NCBI GenBank assembly: GCA_030527885.1
Contig: JAUMZY010000001.1
Coordinates: 1 to 64,000 of the forward strand
Source: Corynebacterium sp.
GTDB taxonomy: Bacteria > Actinomycetota > Actinomycetes > Mycobacteriales > Mycobacteriaceae
DNA length: 64,000 nt
Direction: 5' to 3'
Shown: positions 9,744 through 19,012 of the stretch, in pieces
Position numbering within the stretch: the first letter of the stretch is position 1
Layout: each line of letters opens with the position of its first letter
Notes under the pieces: model-generated
Database searches by the model: none
Told to the model about the DNA's origin: nothing
What the model saw: the letters and a program-made list of their open reading frames with translations, nothing else
Translations under genes and position numbers: made by a program

Positions 9744-10261
9744 TTCCCCTGCTGCCCCATCCGCCCCCAAGCCTCCAGGAAGCCTTTGGCCCGTTCGGCT
9801 TTGGGGGCTTTGTCAGCCCAGGACCAAAATTCCGGCGAATGCCCATCCAAAATGAACGTGTGGGTGAGCTCATGGATAATCACCGCATCCAGCACATAAT
9901 CAGGGACGTTTTGCAGGCGGTGGGAAATGCGAATATCCCCCGTGGCTGGTGAGCAGGAGCCCCAGCGTTGATTCTGGTTCGTCACCCACCGGATGGAACC
10001 AATGGTGGCGTTGTTATTCAGGATGGTTTCGTTCAGGTGGTGGGCGCGTTGCGTGAGTTCGTCGTCACTGCGGGCGGTGGCACTGGTTTTGCGTTTGATT
10101 TTGGTGACGATGTCGTCGACAAGCTTAGCCTCCTCGTCTGGCAGCATATTGGCGGGAACTCGCACCTGAATACGCCCGTTGACCAGTCTTCCCGAGGCAG
10201 TTCGGGTGCGGCGGGCGGAGCGAATAACCTCAATATCAAACGTATTTGGCATGAAAACCAT
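9740..10261 (-). CDS. YgjP/SprT-like metallopeptidase (HELTH motif)
   Basis: About 174 residues from the ATG at 10261 (MVFMPNTFDIEVIRSARRTR). A longer frame to 10297 would overlap the divergent neighbour and adds nothing family-like. The C-terminal half has NQNQRWGSCSPATGDIRIS and VIIHELTHTFILDGHSPEFW, the RWGSC and HExxH...H pattern of the DUF45/WLM/SprT-like group. It is cytosolic, with no signal peptide. Its start is only about 34 bases from the divergent start at 10296, so both promoters must be very compact or the transcripts leaderless. Confidence 0.85.
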   Translation of the reverse strand: MVFMPNTFDIEVIRSARRTRTASGRLVNGRIQVRVPANMLPDEEAKLVDDIVTKIKRKTSATARSDDELTQRAHHLNETILNNNATIGSIRWVTNQNQRWGSCSPATGDIRISHRLQNVPDYVLDAVIIHELTHTFILDGHSPEFWSWADKAPKAERAKGFLEAWGRMGQQGN

Positions 10262-10295
10262 GGTTTTCCATTGTAGTTCATGACATGGTGGAAGC

Positions 10296-11156
10296 ATGTC
10301 TGGGGAAGTTCACGCCACCACAACGCAACAATTAGTCATGCTGAGCCCATCCGCGCACATTGTGCGCCGCCCAGACGTGGGCATTCAATGCGGGATGGAC
10401 GCCACCACCGCCGGAGTGTTCGAAGTGCAGGGGCCGCCGCAGCGCCTCCTCGTGCCGGTTTTGCTGGCCGCCGCCAACCCCATTGCGTTGGACACATTGC
10501 AGCAGCGAGTGGAAATGACCGGCCTGTCCACCACCCAAACGCGGCTGCTTATCGACGACCTCCTCAACCACGGGGTACTCATTCCATTCGAACGCACGAT
10601 CGTCTGCGTGGTGGGGCGCTGCTCGCTGGCCACCACCATCATCCGCCTGTGCAGCGAACTCGGCATGGTGGTGCGCAAACCCAAACAAGGCGAATCCGAA
10701 GAGCGATTCCTCACCCAAGTGCCACAAGAACTACCCATCATTCCAGTGGGCAAAGTAGCGTATCTGAAAAACGTGTCCACCAAGTTGGGGCGCCGACCGA
10801 ATGTCCTGCCCGTGCGGATCATTGATTCCTCCGGCGTCATCGGGCCCATTCGCAGAGATGGCACGGGCGCATGCGTGCAATGCGCCGACCTGTATCGCAT
10901 CGCCGTTGATCCACAGTGGCGCACCGTGACGAAAGAACTGCCGTTGAATCCCCGCCCCAATCCCATCGTGGAGTACGCCACCGCCGCCCGCCTGGCGGCC
11001 TTGCTGATGCCGCGCTACCCGGCGCCGGGCATTGTCAATGCTTCGTACCGGCCAGGGGTGTGCATTGAGGTGAATCCCTTCACCGGCACCGCCTTGGAAA
11101 CAACTGTTCGACCCCATCCGATTTGTCCGGTGTGTTGGGAGAAACGCAGCACCTAA
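10296..11156 (+). CDS. Cyclodehydratase/ThiF-related zinc-cysteine protein (Rv3196-like)
   Basis: 286 residues. The first half resembles a winged-helix-like leader-peptide-binding region (TLQQRVEMTGLSTTQTRLLI). The second half holds GPIRRDGTGACVQCADLYRI and the C-terminal PHPICPVCW, two CxxC pairs that probably bind zinc, as in E1-like/TOMM cyclodehydratase C proteins. This family is conserved at this place in actinobacteria even where no RiPP precursor is nearby, and none is visible here. The function is therefore open. It converges with the next gene, with overlapping stop codons at 11153-11156. Confidence 0.65.
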   Translation: MSGEVHATTTQQLVMLSPSAHIVRRPDVGIQCGMDATTAGVFEVQGPPQRLLVPVLLAAANPIALDTLQQRVEMTGLSTTQTRLLIDDLLNHGVLIPFERTIVCVVGRCSLATTIIRLCSELGMVVRKPKQGESEERFLTQVPQELPIIPVGKVAYLKNVSTKLGRRPNVLPVRIIDSSGVIGPIRRDGTGACVQCADLYRIAVDPQWRTVTKELPLNPRPNPIVEYATAARLAALLMPRYPAPGIVNASYRPGVCIEVNPFTGTALETTVRPHPICPVCWEKRST

Positions 11157-11704
11157 ACACGCGAGTAGTAGTTTTGGTATTCACTGAGGAGTTGGGCCAG
11201 TTCCGCCACGTCGTAGCCTTCGTACGGCCCGAACCTGTCCACGATGGTGTGGTAACCCGTGCGGGCCTGCGTCCACTGCTGCACCGTGGTGTTCGGATAG
11301 TCTGCCGCAAACATGAGCACGGTGCGGCGCGGCCGGAACCAGCGCCGATGCGTGGTCACTGTGCATTCTGCAATGTCAGCCCACCGCCAGTGGGATTCAT
11401 CGTCCCCCCAGCCGGGTATCAGCGTGATGCCGGTGGCGTCCACCCGCAGCCGGGCCGGTTGGTTGTATTGCCGCACCCCTACGGCGAGTGAGAAGCCGCC
11501 CAGCATTGCAAAAATCATGAACAGTAACCCCAGGGCTGTGGTGGCGATGGGGTGTGCCTCCGTGGTGATGGGTGCGGTGATCACCACGGGGAAGATACTG
11601 ATGAAGCCCATGGCGAGGAGCACAATGCCGGAGCTCATCATGAGCATTGGGTATCTTTTACCCGTCACTAACTCCAGCGGTGGATAATCGTCGTGGAAAG
11701 CCAT
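11153..11704 (-). CDS. Small membrane protein with PH-like soluble domain
   Basis: 183 residues. Two hydrophobic segments (about residues 19-42 and 52-74) are followed by a soluble region (RLRVDATGITLIPGWGDDES; HWRWADIAECTVTTH) that looks like the bacterial PH-domain pattern of membrane-anchored small proteins. I cannot name the family. It lies directly downstream of uvrD2 on the opposite strand side of the cyclodehydratase-like gene and probably has its own promoter. Confidence 0.55.
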   Translation of the reverse strand: MAFHDDYPPLELVTGKRYPMLMMSSGIVLLAMGFISIFPVVITAPITTEAHPIATTALGLLFMIFAMLGGFSLAVGVRQYNQPARLRVDATGITLIPGWGDDESHWRWADIAECTVTTHRRWFRPRRTVLMFAADYPNTTVQQWTQARTGYHTIVDRFGPYEGYDVAELAQLLSEYQNYYSRV

Positions 11705-11713
11705 GCATGCAAC

Positions 11714-13780
11714 CTATAAGAATTGCGCGATCGTAGCTAACAAGTCTGTCCCGTACCTTTCTACTTTGACTGGCCCCACCCCACTAATCTTTAACAAATC
11801 AGTAGTGGTTTTGGGTAATTCTTCCGCGATGGCTTGCAGTGTGGCGTCAGAAAACACGATGTAGGCGGGCATGTTTTGTTCTTTCGCCACCCCGGCGCGC
11901 CAGGTTCGGAGGGTTTCGAAGATGTGGGGGTCGGCGTCGGAGGGGCAGTTGTTGCACCTGCCAAGGGTTTTTTCGGCGACGTCGATGAGTGGTTGGCCGC
12001 ATACTTTACAGCGGCTTGGGCGTTTGGTGCGGCTGGGGGTGGGGGTGTTGTTGGGGTCGTTGATGATGCCTTCGAGGAAGCGGGTGCGTTTGCGGCTGGC
12101 GCGGCCTCCTTCTTGGCGGGCGGCAGCCCAGGAGTGGAAGAGGTGTTCGCGGGCGCGGGTGATGCCGACGTAGAAGAGTCGGCGTTCTTCTTCGATGGCT
12201 TCGTCGCCGGCTTTGATGGCGTGGGTGATGGGGAGGGTGCCGTCGGTGAGGCCGACGAGGAAGACGGCGTCCCATTCGAGGCCTTTAGCGGCGTGGAGGG
12301 AGGCGAGGGTGACGCCTTGCATGGTGGGTGGGTGTTTGGCTTCGGCGCGTTGTCGTAGTTGGATGAGGAGGCCTTGGAGGTCGAGGTCGGGGGTAGCTTG
12401 GCCTAGTTCTTTGCTGAGTTCTACGAGGGCTTGGAGGCTTTGCCAGCGTTCGCGAGCTTGGGCGCCTTCGGGTTCGGTGGGGGTGAGTCCTAGGGGGATG
12501 AGGGCGGTTTCTACTTGTTTGTAGACGGTGGGGCCGATGTGGTCTGTATCGGTGTCGCCCTTTTGCATGATTCGAACAAGTTGGCTAATGGCTTGGCGGA
12601 TTTCTGGGCGTTTGAAGAATTCTTCGCCGCCGCGGACTTGGTAGACGATGCCGGCGTCTGCGAGTGCTTGTTCAAAGGTGGCTGATTGGGCATTGATGCG
12701 GTAGAGTACGGCGATTTCGGCTGGTTCGACGCCGGTGGCGATGAGTTTTTTGATTTTTTGGGCGACGGCACGGGCTTCGGCGGGTTCGTCGTCGTAGGCG
12801 TGGAAGTCTGGTTGCGGGCCAGGATCGCGCATGCCTTGGAGTTGGAGTTTGGTGCCAGCAACGCGGCCCGTGGCGTGGCTGATGACGGTGTTGGCCAAGG
12901 TGGCGATTTGGGGGGTGGAGCGGTAGTCGCGTTGGAGTTTCACCACGGTGGAGTGTGGGTATTTGCGGGAGAAGTCGAGGAGGAATTCTGGGCTGGCGCC
13001 GGTGAAGGAGTAGATGGTTTGGTTGGCGTCGCCGACGACGGTGAGGTCGTCGCGGTCGCCTAACCAGGCGGCTAGGACTCGTTGTTGGAGGGGGGTGACG
13101 TCTTGGTATTCGTCAACGACGAAGGTGCGGTATTGGCCGCGGAATTCTTCGGCGATGGCGGTGGAGTTTTCGATGGCGCCGGCGACGTGGAGGAGGAGGT
13201 CATCGAAGTCGAGGAGCATGCCGTCGGGGCTGATCTTGGCTTCTTCGTAGCGACGGTAGATTTCGGCGATGGTGGTGGGGTCTTGGGGGGTGCGGCGGTG
13301 GAGGGTTTCGGTGACGTATTGTTCGGGGCTGATGAGGCGGGATTTTGCCCATTCAATTTCGCTGAGGATGTCACGCACATTTTCGATTGATGATTCGATA
13401 CCGACACTGCGGGTGGCACGTCCGACGAGAGGGAATTTGTTATCGAGGAGTTGCCAGGGGAGGCTGCCGGCTACTTGGGGCCAGAAGTATGCGAGTTGGC
13501 GTATTGCGGCAGCATGGAAGGTGCGTGCTTGAACACCACCGATGCCCATGAGGCGGAGTCGATGGGCCATTTCGCCGGCGGCGCGTTTGGTGAATGTGAC
13601 GGCCATGACGCGATTGGCCCCCACCATACCTTGGTCGATCAGGTGTGCGATTCGGTAGGTGATGGTGCGGGTTTTGCCGGTGCCGGCACCGGCGAGGATG
13701 GCAACAGGACCGCGAGGAGCGGTGGCGGCGGCACGTTGGTCTGGGTCTAGGTCGTCGAGATTAATCACTGGTGCAACCAT
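11714..13780 (-). CDS. uvrD2: ATP-dependent DNA helicase UvrD2
   Basis: 688 residues from the ATG at 13780 (MVAPVINLDDLDPDQRAAA); a longer in-frame start at 13861 would lie well inside nudC. SF1A motifs are visible: Walker A ILAGAGTGKTRT, motif II VVDEYQDVTPLQQR, motif IV/V VKLQRDYRSTPQI and motif VI RRLFYVGITRAREHL. The C-terminal part has a tetracysteine element (CKVCGQPL...CNNC) and an HRDC domain (LKISGVGPVKVERYGTDL), the mycobacterial UvrD2 layout. It is a 3'-5' helicase in DNA repair and replication. The gene overlaps the end of nudC by about 16 bases, so the two are coupled. Confidence 0.92.
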   Translation of the reverse strand: MVAPVINLDDLDPDQRAAATAPRGPVAILAGAGTGKTRTITYRIAHLIDQGMVGANRVMAVTFTKRAAGEMAHRLRLMGIGGVQARTFHAAAIRQLAYFWPQVAGSLPWQLLDNKFPLVGRATRSVGIESSIENVRDILSEIEWAKSRLISPEQYVTETLHRRTPQDPTTIAEIYRRYEEAKISPDGMLLDFDDLLLHVAGAIENSTAIAEEFRGQYRTFVVDEYQDVTPLQQRVLAAWLGDRDDLTVVGDANQTIYSFTGASPEFLLDFSRKYPHSTVVKLQRDYRSTPQIATLANTVISHATGRVAGTKLQLQGMRDPGPQPDFHAYDDEPAEARAVAQKIKKLIATGVEPAEIAVLYRINAQSATFEQALADAGIVYQVRGGEEFFKRPEIRQAISQLVRIMQKGDTDTDHIGPTVYKQVETALIPLGLTPTEPEGAQARERWQSLQALVELSKELGQATPDLDLQGLLIQLRQRAEAKHPPTMQGVTLASLHAAKGLEWDAVFLVGLTDGTLPITHAIKAGDEAIEEERRLFYVGITRAREHLFHSWAAARQEGGRASRKRTRFLEGIINDPNNTPTPSRTKRPSRCKVCGQPLIDVAEKTLGRCNNCPSDADPHIFETLRTWRAGVAKEQNMPAYIVFSDATLQAIAEELPKTTTDLLKISGVGPVKVERYGTDLLATIAQFL

Positions 13781-14508
13781 TCGTTGATTAAAACGGTGGC
13801 GAGGGAGCCGGCGCCGGGAAGCGGCAGGCTGCTGGTGCGTAGTTGCGTACGGGTTACCCATCGGGTTTCGGTGAGTTCGCCATCGGTTGGCATGATGGGG
13901 TCAGGGTCGTCAGTGGTGGCGGTGAATCCGACCATGATGGATCCGGAGTAGGGCCAGGGTTGGCTGCGTTGGTAGCGCAGGTTGTAGATGTTGCGGCCGG
14001 CTTCTTCTCTAGCTTCACGTTTCATGGCAGCTTCGAAGGTTTCGCCAATGTCGACGTATCCGGCGATGAGAGAATAGTACTGGTGGTGGGCGTTTTTGCC
14101 GAGCAGGATTTGGTCGGTGCCGGCTAGGGTGATGAGCCCAATGACGGCGGGGTCGATGCGAGGGAAGATTTCAGTTACGGATTGGTCGTGATGGACTGTG
14201 GCTGCTCCGTACGAGTCGAAGCTCAGCGGCTGTCCGGTGAGCGGGTCGAAGTGCATGGTTTCGCGGTGTCGCAGGGCTGCTAGTGCGGTGAGTGCGGCGG
14301 TGTCGGTGGTGCGTTGTACACTGAGCTTTTCGACACCCCGGGTTGCTAGTTTCGCAAGGGTGTCGGTGGGGACTCGTTGTACCCCGTGATTGGTGGTGGG
14401 TAGGGGGTATATCTGGTTAGTGGTGGTCGGTGGTGCGTCGAAAAGCATAGGGATGCCGGTTGCAGTTGTGACGGTTTGACCCACGGAATCAAAAACAAAA
14501 ATCTTCAC
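13765..14508 (-). CDS. nudC: NudC-type NAD(H) pyrophosphatase
   Basis: 247 residues with the Nudix box GYVDIGETFEAAMKREAREE followed by AG, and the NADH-pyrophosphatase signature SQPWP just after it. It hydrolyses NAD(H) to NMN(H) and AMP, and family members can decap NAD-capped RNA. The four zinc-ribbon cysteines usual between the N-domain and the Nudix domain are missing: that stretch reads HFDPLTGQPLSFDSYG. It lies in a minus-strand series (AdnA, AdnB, K+ channel, nudC, uvrD2), with 2 bases between the channel stop and this start. Confidence 0.88.
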   Translation of the reverse strand: MKIFVFDSVGQTVTTATGIPMLFDAPPTTTNQIYPLPTTNHGVQRVPTDTLAKLATRGVEKLSVQRTTDTAALTALAALRHRETMHFDPLTGQPLSFDSYGAATVHHDQSVTEIFPRIDPAVIGLITLAGTDQILLGKNAHHQYYSLIAGYVDIGETFEAAMKREAREEAGRNIYNLRYQRSQPWPYSGSIMVGFTATTDDPDPIMPTDGELTETRWVTRTQLRTSSLPLPGAGSLATVLINEWLHQ

Positions 14509-14510
14509 GC

Positions 14511-15587
14511 TTAATTGTCTTCCACATCATCGCTGAATACCCGACGTACGTATAGTAGTCGGTCACCTGGTTCTACGGTTTCTGCTTCGAGAGAGTCAAT
14601 GCGGTATAGCTCCCCGGAGCGGACTACCCCCAACACAATATCAGCGAGGTGTCGGGGGTTGGCACCCACTTCGTCGTCGCCGACGGGGCGTTCAGCGATG
14701 GAAAAGCCTTCATCTGGGGATAATAAGTCCTCCATCATTTCCACTACGGAAGGGGTGACGGTGGCTAACCCCAACATGCGGCCGGCTGTTTCGGAGGAAA
14801 TGACGACGGAGTCCGCCCCGGATTGCTCAAGGAGGTGTTGGTTTTCGGATTCGCGGACACTGACAACAATCCAGGCGCCGGGGGCAAGTTCGCGGACAGA
14901 GAGAGTGACAAGCACAGCGGTGTCATCGGTGCTGGGAGCAACGACAATGGCTTTAGCTTTGCCGACACCGGCGAGTTTAAGCACGTCGGATCGGGTGGCG
15001 GAGCCATTGACAGTGACAAGGCCTTCTGCTTTGGCGGCTTCGAGGACAGTGCGGTCGTTGTCAATGACGACGATGTCTTTGGGTGAGGTGCCGTCGGCAA
15101 GCAGTGCGGACACTGCGGAACGGCCTTTGGTGCCGTAACCAATGACGATAGTGTGATTGCGCATCTTTTTCCTCCAGTGTCGGATTTGCCAGGCTTTGCG
15201 GGATTCTTCGGTGAGGACGGATAGGGTGGTGCCGACCAGTAGGATCACGAAGACCAACCGCAGTGGTGTGACTACGAAGAGGTTAATGAGCCTCGCTAGT
15301 TGAGTGACGGGGACGATATCACCATAACCGGTGGTAGATAGTGTGACGCCGGCGTAGTAGAGGGCGTCAATGAATGTTAGGTCTTCGGAATAGCCGTCCT
15401 TCTCCAGGTATGCGATGAGCGCCACCATGAGGATGAGCACCAGGGCAATTCCGACCCGCCGGACAATCAGCTCAATGGGGCTTACCTGCACATTGGCTGG
15501 GATGTGGATCATGTTGATCAACGCATGTTGGGGGATTCCGGGAGAATTTGCCTCGTTGCGGAACCGATCGGGGTACCTGCTCGGCAT
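14511..15587 (-). CDS. Two-TM potassium channel with RCK (TrkA-N) domain
   Basis: 358 residues. The N-terminal TM helix (GIALVLILMVALIAYL), the pore loop with selectivity filter TGYGD (about residues 86-90) and the second TM helix are followed by a Rossmann RCK domain (HTIVIGYGTKGRSAVSALL) and a TrkA-C-like tail. It is a ligand-gated K+ channel of the MthK/Kch type and probably tetrameric. It corresponds in position to Rv3200c. It is the first gene after a small gap downstream of adnB and is probably co-transcribed with nudC. Confidence 0.9.
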   Translation of the reverse strand: MPSRYPDRFRNEANSPGIPQHALINMIHIPANVQVSPIELIVRRVGIALVLILMVALIAYLEKDGYSEDLTFIDALYYAGVTLSTTGYGDIVPVTQLARLINLFVVTPLRLVFVILLVGTTLSVLTEESRKAWQIRHWRKKMRNHTIVIGYGTKGRSAVSALLADGTSPKDIVVIDNDRTVLEAAKAEGLVTVNGSATRSDVLKLAGVGKAKAIVVAPSTDDTAVLVTLSVRELAPGAWIVVSVRESENQHLLEQSGADSVVISSETAGRMLGLATVTPSVVEMMEDLLSPDEGFSIAERPVGDDEVGANPRHLADIVLGVVRSGELYRIDSLEAETVEPGDRLLYVRRVFSDDVEDN

Positions 15588-15682
15588 AACAATCTGCTCC
15601 TTGACACCAAACCATGAATATTACTTGTTTAAAAAGGGTAGTCTAGGTTGCTCCCATAGGTAAACGCTGGAATACCTTATGC

Positions 15683-18600
15683 CTATTCCACCGCGGCCCG
15701 CAACACGTCGGCGATTTCTTGCTCACTGGGCAGGTCATCGGCGCTTGTTAATTGGTCGTATTGCACATAGTAGAACGAGGCACGAATGTCGTCCGGGTTG
15801 AGGTTTTTCAACTGGGCCCAGGCGATTCGGTACACCGCCAACTGCATCATAAGGTGCTGCATGTCTGCTTGGCTGGGTGGTTGGCCGGTTTTCCAGTCGA
15901 CAATGTGCCAGCCGTCCTGATCGTAGAACACCGCATCCATTCGGCCGCGGATCACCAACCCATCCACCGATATTTCAAACGGCTGTTCTATGTAGGTGGG
16001 GGTGCGGTCGGCGAACTGTCCAGCGAGGAATTTCTGCTTCAACACCTGCAACTGCACCGGAGTAACCTCCTCATCCATGCCAGGTAATTCGGACTCATCC
16101 AACAACGTAGGCAGCCCAAACCGCTGCTCCAACCAACTGTGAAATTCCGTACCACGCTTGGCATACCGGTTAGGTTTAAACGGCACAGGACGGCGCTGCC
16201 GGCGGGCAAACTGGTCGGGGCTTTGCTTCAGGGACACAATGTCCGTGGCGGTGAGCTCTGTGGATAATTCCACCTCCACCACATCAGACTGAAGGCGTTC
16301 CTGCTCTTCAATCAGAGCGGTCACGTCTTTCTCCCACAATTGGAACAGGTCATGGTCCTGATTGAATGGGATGAGATCCGCCATGGCCGACCGCACCAAA
16401 TCCGCCCCCTCCATGAGGTCGCAGTGCGCGGTGGGCTTGGGGAAAAACCCACTGGTGGCAACTGGTTCCCGCACCTCCGCCTCCGGGTCGAGCACGAACC
16501 ATTCCACAATGTTTTCCTCCGGCACATGGTCTTTGAGCAGCAGCAGGTTCTTACACGGATCCACCGCCGCCCGGTTGCCCGTTTCATCCAACTCCGAAGC
16601 AGTGACGAGCAGGCGGCGTTCCGCCCGCGTGATGGCCACATAGAAAAGCCGGGTGCTCTCCTCCCACTGGGCGGCAGATAACTCATTTTTGTGGGCTTTA
16701 CCTGCTTCTTCCAGTTCCTTGCGGTTCTCAACCCCGGTGGTGTCCAGGATGGGCGTGCCCACCTCATCCCCCGCCTCGGCGGCGTCGCCCCGCAACACGG
16801 TGGGCAACTGGCTAGCCTGCGTCAGCCACGTTGAAGCCCCCTCCGGCCGGCGGCCTTTCATATTGTCATAATTGGAGCCATCCGCGTGCAGCACACACAC
16901 CGTCTGCCACTCCAACCCTTTGGCTTTATGCACCGTCAGGATCTGCACCCGGTCGCTGCGCACCTGCACCTCCCCCAATTGCAGCCCCTTATCCCGCTGC
17001 CGCGCCATGCGGAAATAATCCAACAATTGCCCCAACGTACTATTTGGAATCGCCGCAAAATCAGCCACCTCTTTATGCAACGCATCCAAATGCACAGTGC
17101 CAACCACCCCATCACCATGCGGGTCTTCCCTACTGAGCACCTCCGTGCGAATCCCCATGACCCGCTCAATCTCAGCGAAAATATCCGGCAGGCTACTTCC
17201 CGCCGCAACAGTCTGCCGCAACTGCCGCAGTTGCGAACTCAACCGTGCCAACCGGCGGTACCCCTCCGCACTGTATTCCTCCTTATCCCCCAGGTCAGCA
17301 ATGGCATCCGTGAGCCCCACAGCAGACTCCGAATCCATATCAACCACTTCTTTGAGAATCTGATCCAACTTCACAGTGGGATCATCCGAATACTCCTGCG
17401 GCGCCCGCACCGCCCGCCCCGCTAATGCCCCCGCCCGGCGCGCCAACGCTTTGATATCGGCAACCCCCAGGCCCACGGCGGGGCCAGCCAGCAGCCGCAA
17501 GGCAGCGGTGGAATCAGTCGGCCGAATCAGCATGGTGGCCACGGCAATCATGTCGGCTACTTCCGGCACGTCCAACAAACCTTCGGAGCTGATGATTTCA
17601 TACGGCACGCCTCGTTGTTGCAGCTCCTGAGCAATCGGCAGGGCTTCGGAGTTGCGGCGCAGTAGGATGGCTGCGGTGAATGGATCCTCAGGATCCGTGC
17701 TGCGGTTTCGGTACAGTTCGGCGAGGGTGTCCGCCACATAGGCGTGCTCTTCGGCGTAGGTGGCAAAGAACCCCAGGTGGATATCCGCCGATGGGGCTTC
17801 GGGCCGGGACACCAGGGGCTGCACCGGGCGTTTGGGGTCCGTGGGGGCGCCTAACACTTGTGTGGCCACGCGGTTTGCCAGGTCCAGGACTTCTGGTGGG
17901 TTGCGGAAGCTCATGGTGAGTTCCTTCTTCAGGGCGTGGGTGTTGGGGCGGGCAAAATCGGTGATGAATCGTTGCAGGTTGCTGGATGTGGCGCCCCGCC
18001 ACCCGTAGATGGATTGCATGGGGTCACCCACTGCTGTGACGGCGGCACCACTGAAGAAGCTGCGCAGCAGGATGCGTTGAGCATGATTGGTGTCTTGGTA
18101 TTCGTCCAGCAGAATGATCTGGAAGCGGCGGCGCAATGCGGCCCCCACGCTGGGGTTTTCTTCCGCCAAGCGGGCGGCGGCCGACATTTGTTCCGCGAAC
18201 GTGACGAGGTTGTCTTCCCGGAGTTTTTCCTTGAGTCGTTTCACCAGCGGCAGCAGTTCAATGCGGTGCAGCTGGGCGGCCTGCCATTTCAGCATTTCTG
18301 CGTTGAGGGCGTTGCGTTGCCCAGGGCCTTTGGGGAGTTCCTCAATGAGCTGGGAAAACAGGAGGCTTTCGGCTTTCAACTCATCCGCATCAATCATGTG
18401 ATTGTCCATCTCAGCGGTCAAGTCCAGGAGTTTTTCCACCACCGTGTCGTGCTTTTCCATGCTGAGAGTGCCGTCGTAATCCCCCACCAATTGGAACGCA
18501 ATGCGATACAACTCCGTGTTAGAAATCACCCGGGAGCTTGGTTCCACCGGCAACAGCAACCCAAATTCCCCCACGAGGCTTCCGGCGAACGCATCATATG

Positions 18601-18949
18601 TAGAGGTAATGGGCGCGATGCTATGCAGGCGATGGGCCAATTCCCCTGAAGGATCCAACGCATTGATGTCCGGAATGTTAGCCAGTTGCTCCAGCCGGGT
18701 GCGGATGCGTTTGCCCAATTCCTGCGCGGCTTTGCGGGTGAATGTGAGGCCTAGGATGCGATCTGGTTCAATCAGACCGTTCGCCACCAGCCATACCACC
18801 CGGGCAGCCATGGTTTCCGTTTTGCCGGCGCCCGCCCCGGCAACCACCAACATAGGCTCCAGGTCGGCCTGAATCACATCAGCTTGCTGCGCCGTCGGGG
18901 GGAATTTCTGCCCCAACAACCTGGAAAGTTCAACCGGATCAATCAACAC
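15683..18949 (-). CDS. adnB: AdnB-like helicase-nuclease subunit (UvrD-like helicase with RecB-family nuclease)
   Basis: 1088 residues from a GTG start. Walker A VVAGAGAGKTET (about residues 36-47), motif II ILLDEYQDTNHAQR, QRLF-type motifs and motif VI ESTRLFYVAITRAERRL form an intact SF1A motor. The C-terminus carries a RecB-type nuclease: GTEFHSWLEQ, then GRMDAVFYDQDGWHIVDWKT with the D...D-W-K catalytic set. AdnAB resects double-strand breaks in Corynebacteriales in place of or alongside RecBCD. The downstream partner position after adnA (63-base gap) matches Rv3201c. Confidence 0.88.
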   Translation of the reverse strand: MLIDPVELSRLLGQKFPPTAQQADVIQADLEPMLVVAGAGAGKTETMAARVVWLVANGLIEPDRILGLTFTRKAAQELGKRIRTRLEQLANIPDINALDPSGELAHRLHSIAPITSTYDAFAGSLVGEFGLLLPVEPSSRVISNTELYRIAFQLVGDYDGTLSMEKHDTVVEKLLDLTAEMDNHMIDADELKAESLLFSQLIEELPKGPGQRNALNAEMLKWQAAQLHRIELLPLVKRLKEKLREDNLVTFAEQMSAAARLAEENPSVGAALRRRFQIILLDEYQDTNHAQRILLRSFFSGAAVTAVGDPMQSIYGWRGATSSNLQRFITDFARPNTHALKKELTMSFRNPPEVLDLANRVATQVLGAPTDPKRPVQPLVSRPEAPSADIHLGFFATYAEEHAYVADTLAELYRNRSTDPEDPFTAAILLRRNSEALPIAQELQQRGVPYEIISSEGLLDVPEVADMIAVATMLIRPTDSTAALRLLAGPAVGLGVADIKALARRAGALAGRAVRAPQEYSDDPTVKLDQILKEVVDMDSESAVGLTDAIADLGDKEEYSAEGYRRLARLSSQLRQLRQTVAAGSSLPDIFAEIERVMGIRTEVLSREDPHGDGVVGTVHLDALHKEVADFAAIPNSTLGQLLDYFRMARQRDKGLQLGEVQVRSDRVQILTVHKAKGLEWQTVCVLHADGSNYDNMKGRRPEGASTWLTQASQLPTVLRGDAAEAGDEVGTPILDTTGVENRKELEEAGKAHKNELSAAQWEESTRLFYVAITRAERRLLVTASELDETGNRAAVDPCKNLLLLKDHVPEENIVEWFVLDPEAEVREPVATSGFFPKPTAHCDLMEGADLVRSAMADLIPFNQDHDLFQLWEKDVTALIEEQERLQSDVVEVELSTELTATDIVSLKQSPDQFARRQRRPVPFKPNRYAKRGTEFHSWLEQRFGLPTLLDESELPGMDEEVTPVQLQVLKQKFLAGQFADRTPTYIEQPFEISVDGLVIRGRMDAVFYDQDGWHIVDWKTGQPPSQADMQHLMMQLAVYRIAWAQLKNLNPDDIRASFYYVQYDQLTSADDLPSEQEIADVLRAAVE

Positions 18950-19012
18950 GCACCTAGGTTAGCACCGCCCCCAGACACGCTTCGCACATTCCGCTTACGA
19001 TTTTCGACGCCA

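Noticed and set aside
9740-10297. Longer start of the HELTH peptidase at 10297
   Set aside because: It would overlap the divergent start, and the extra 12 residues do not look like family sequence.
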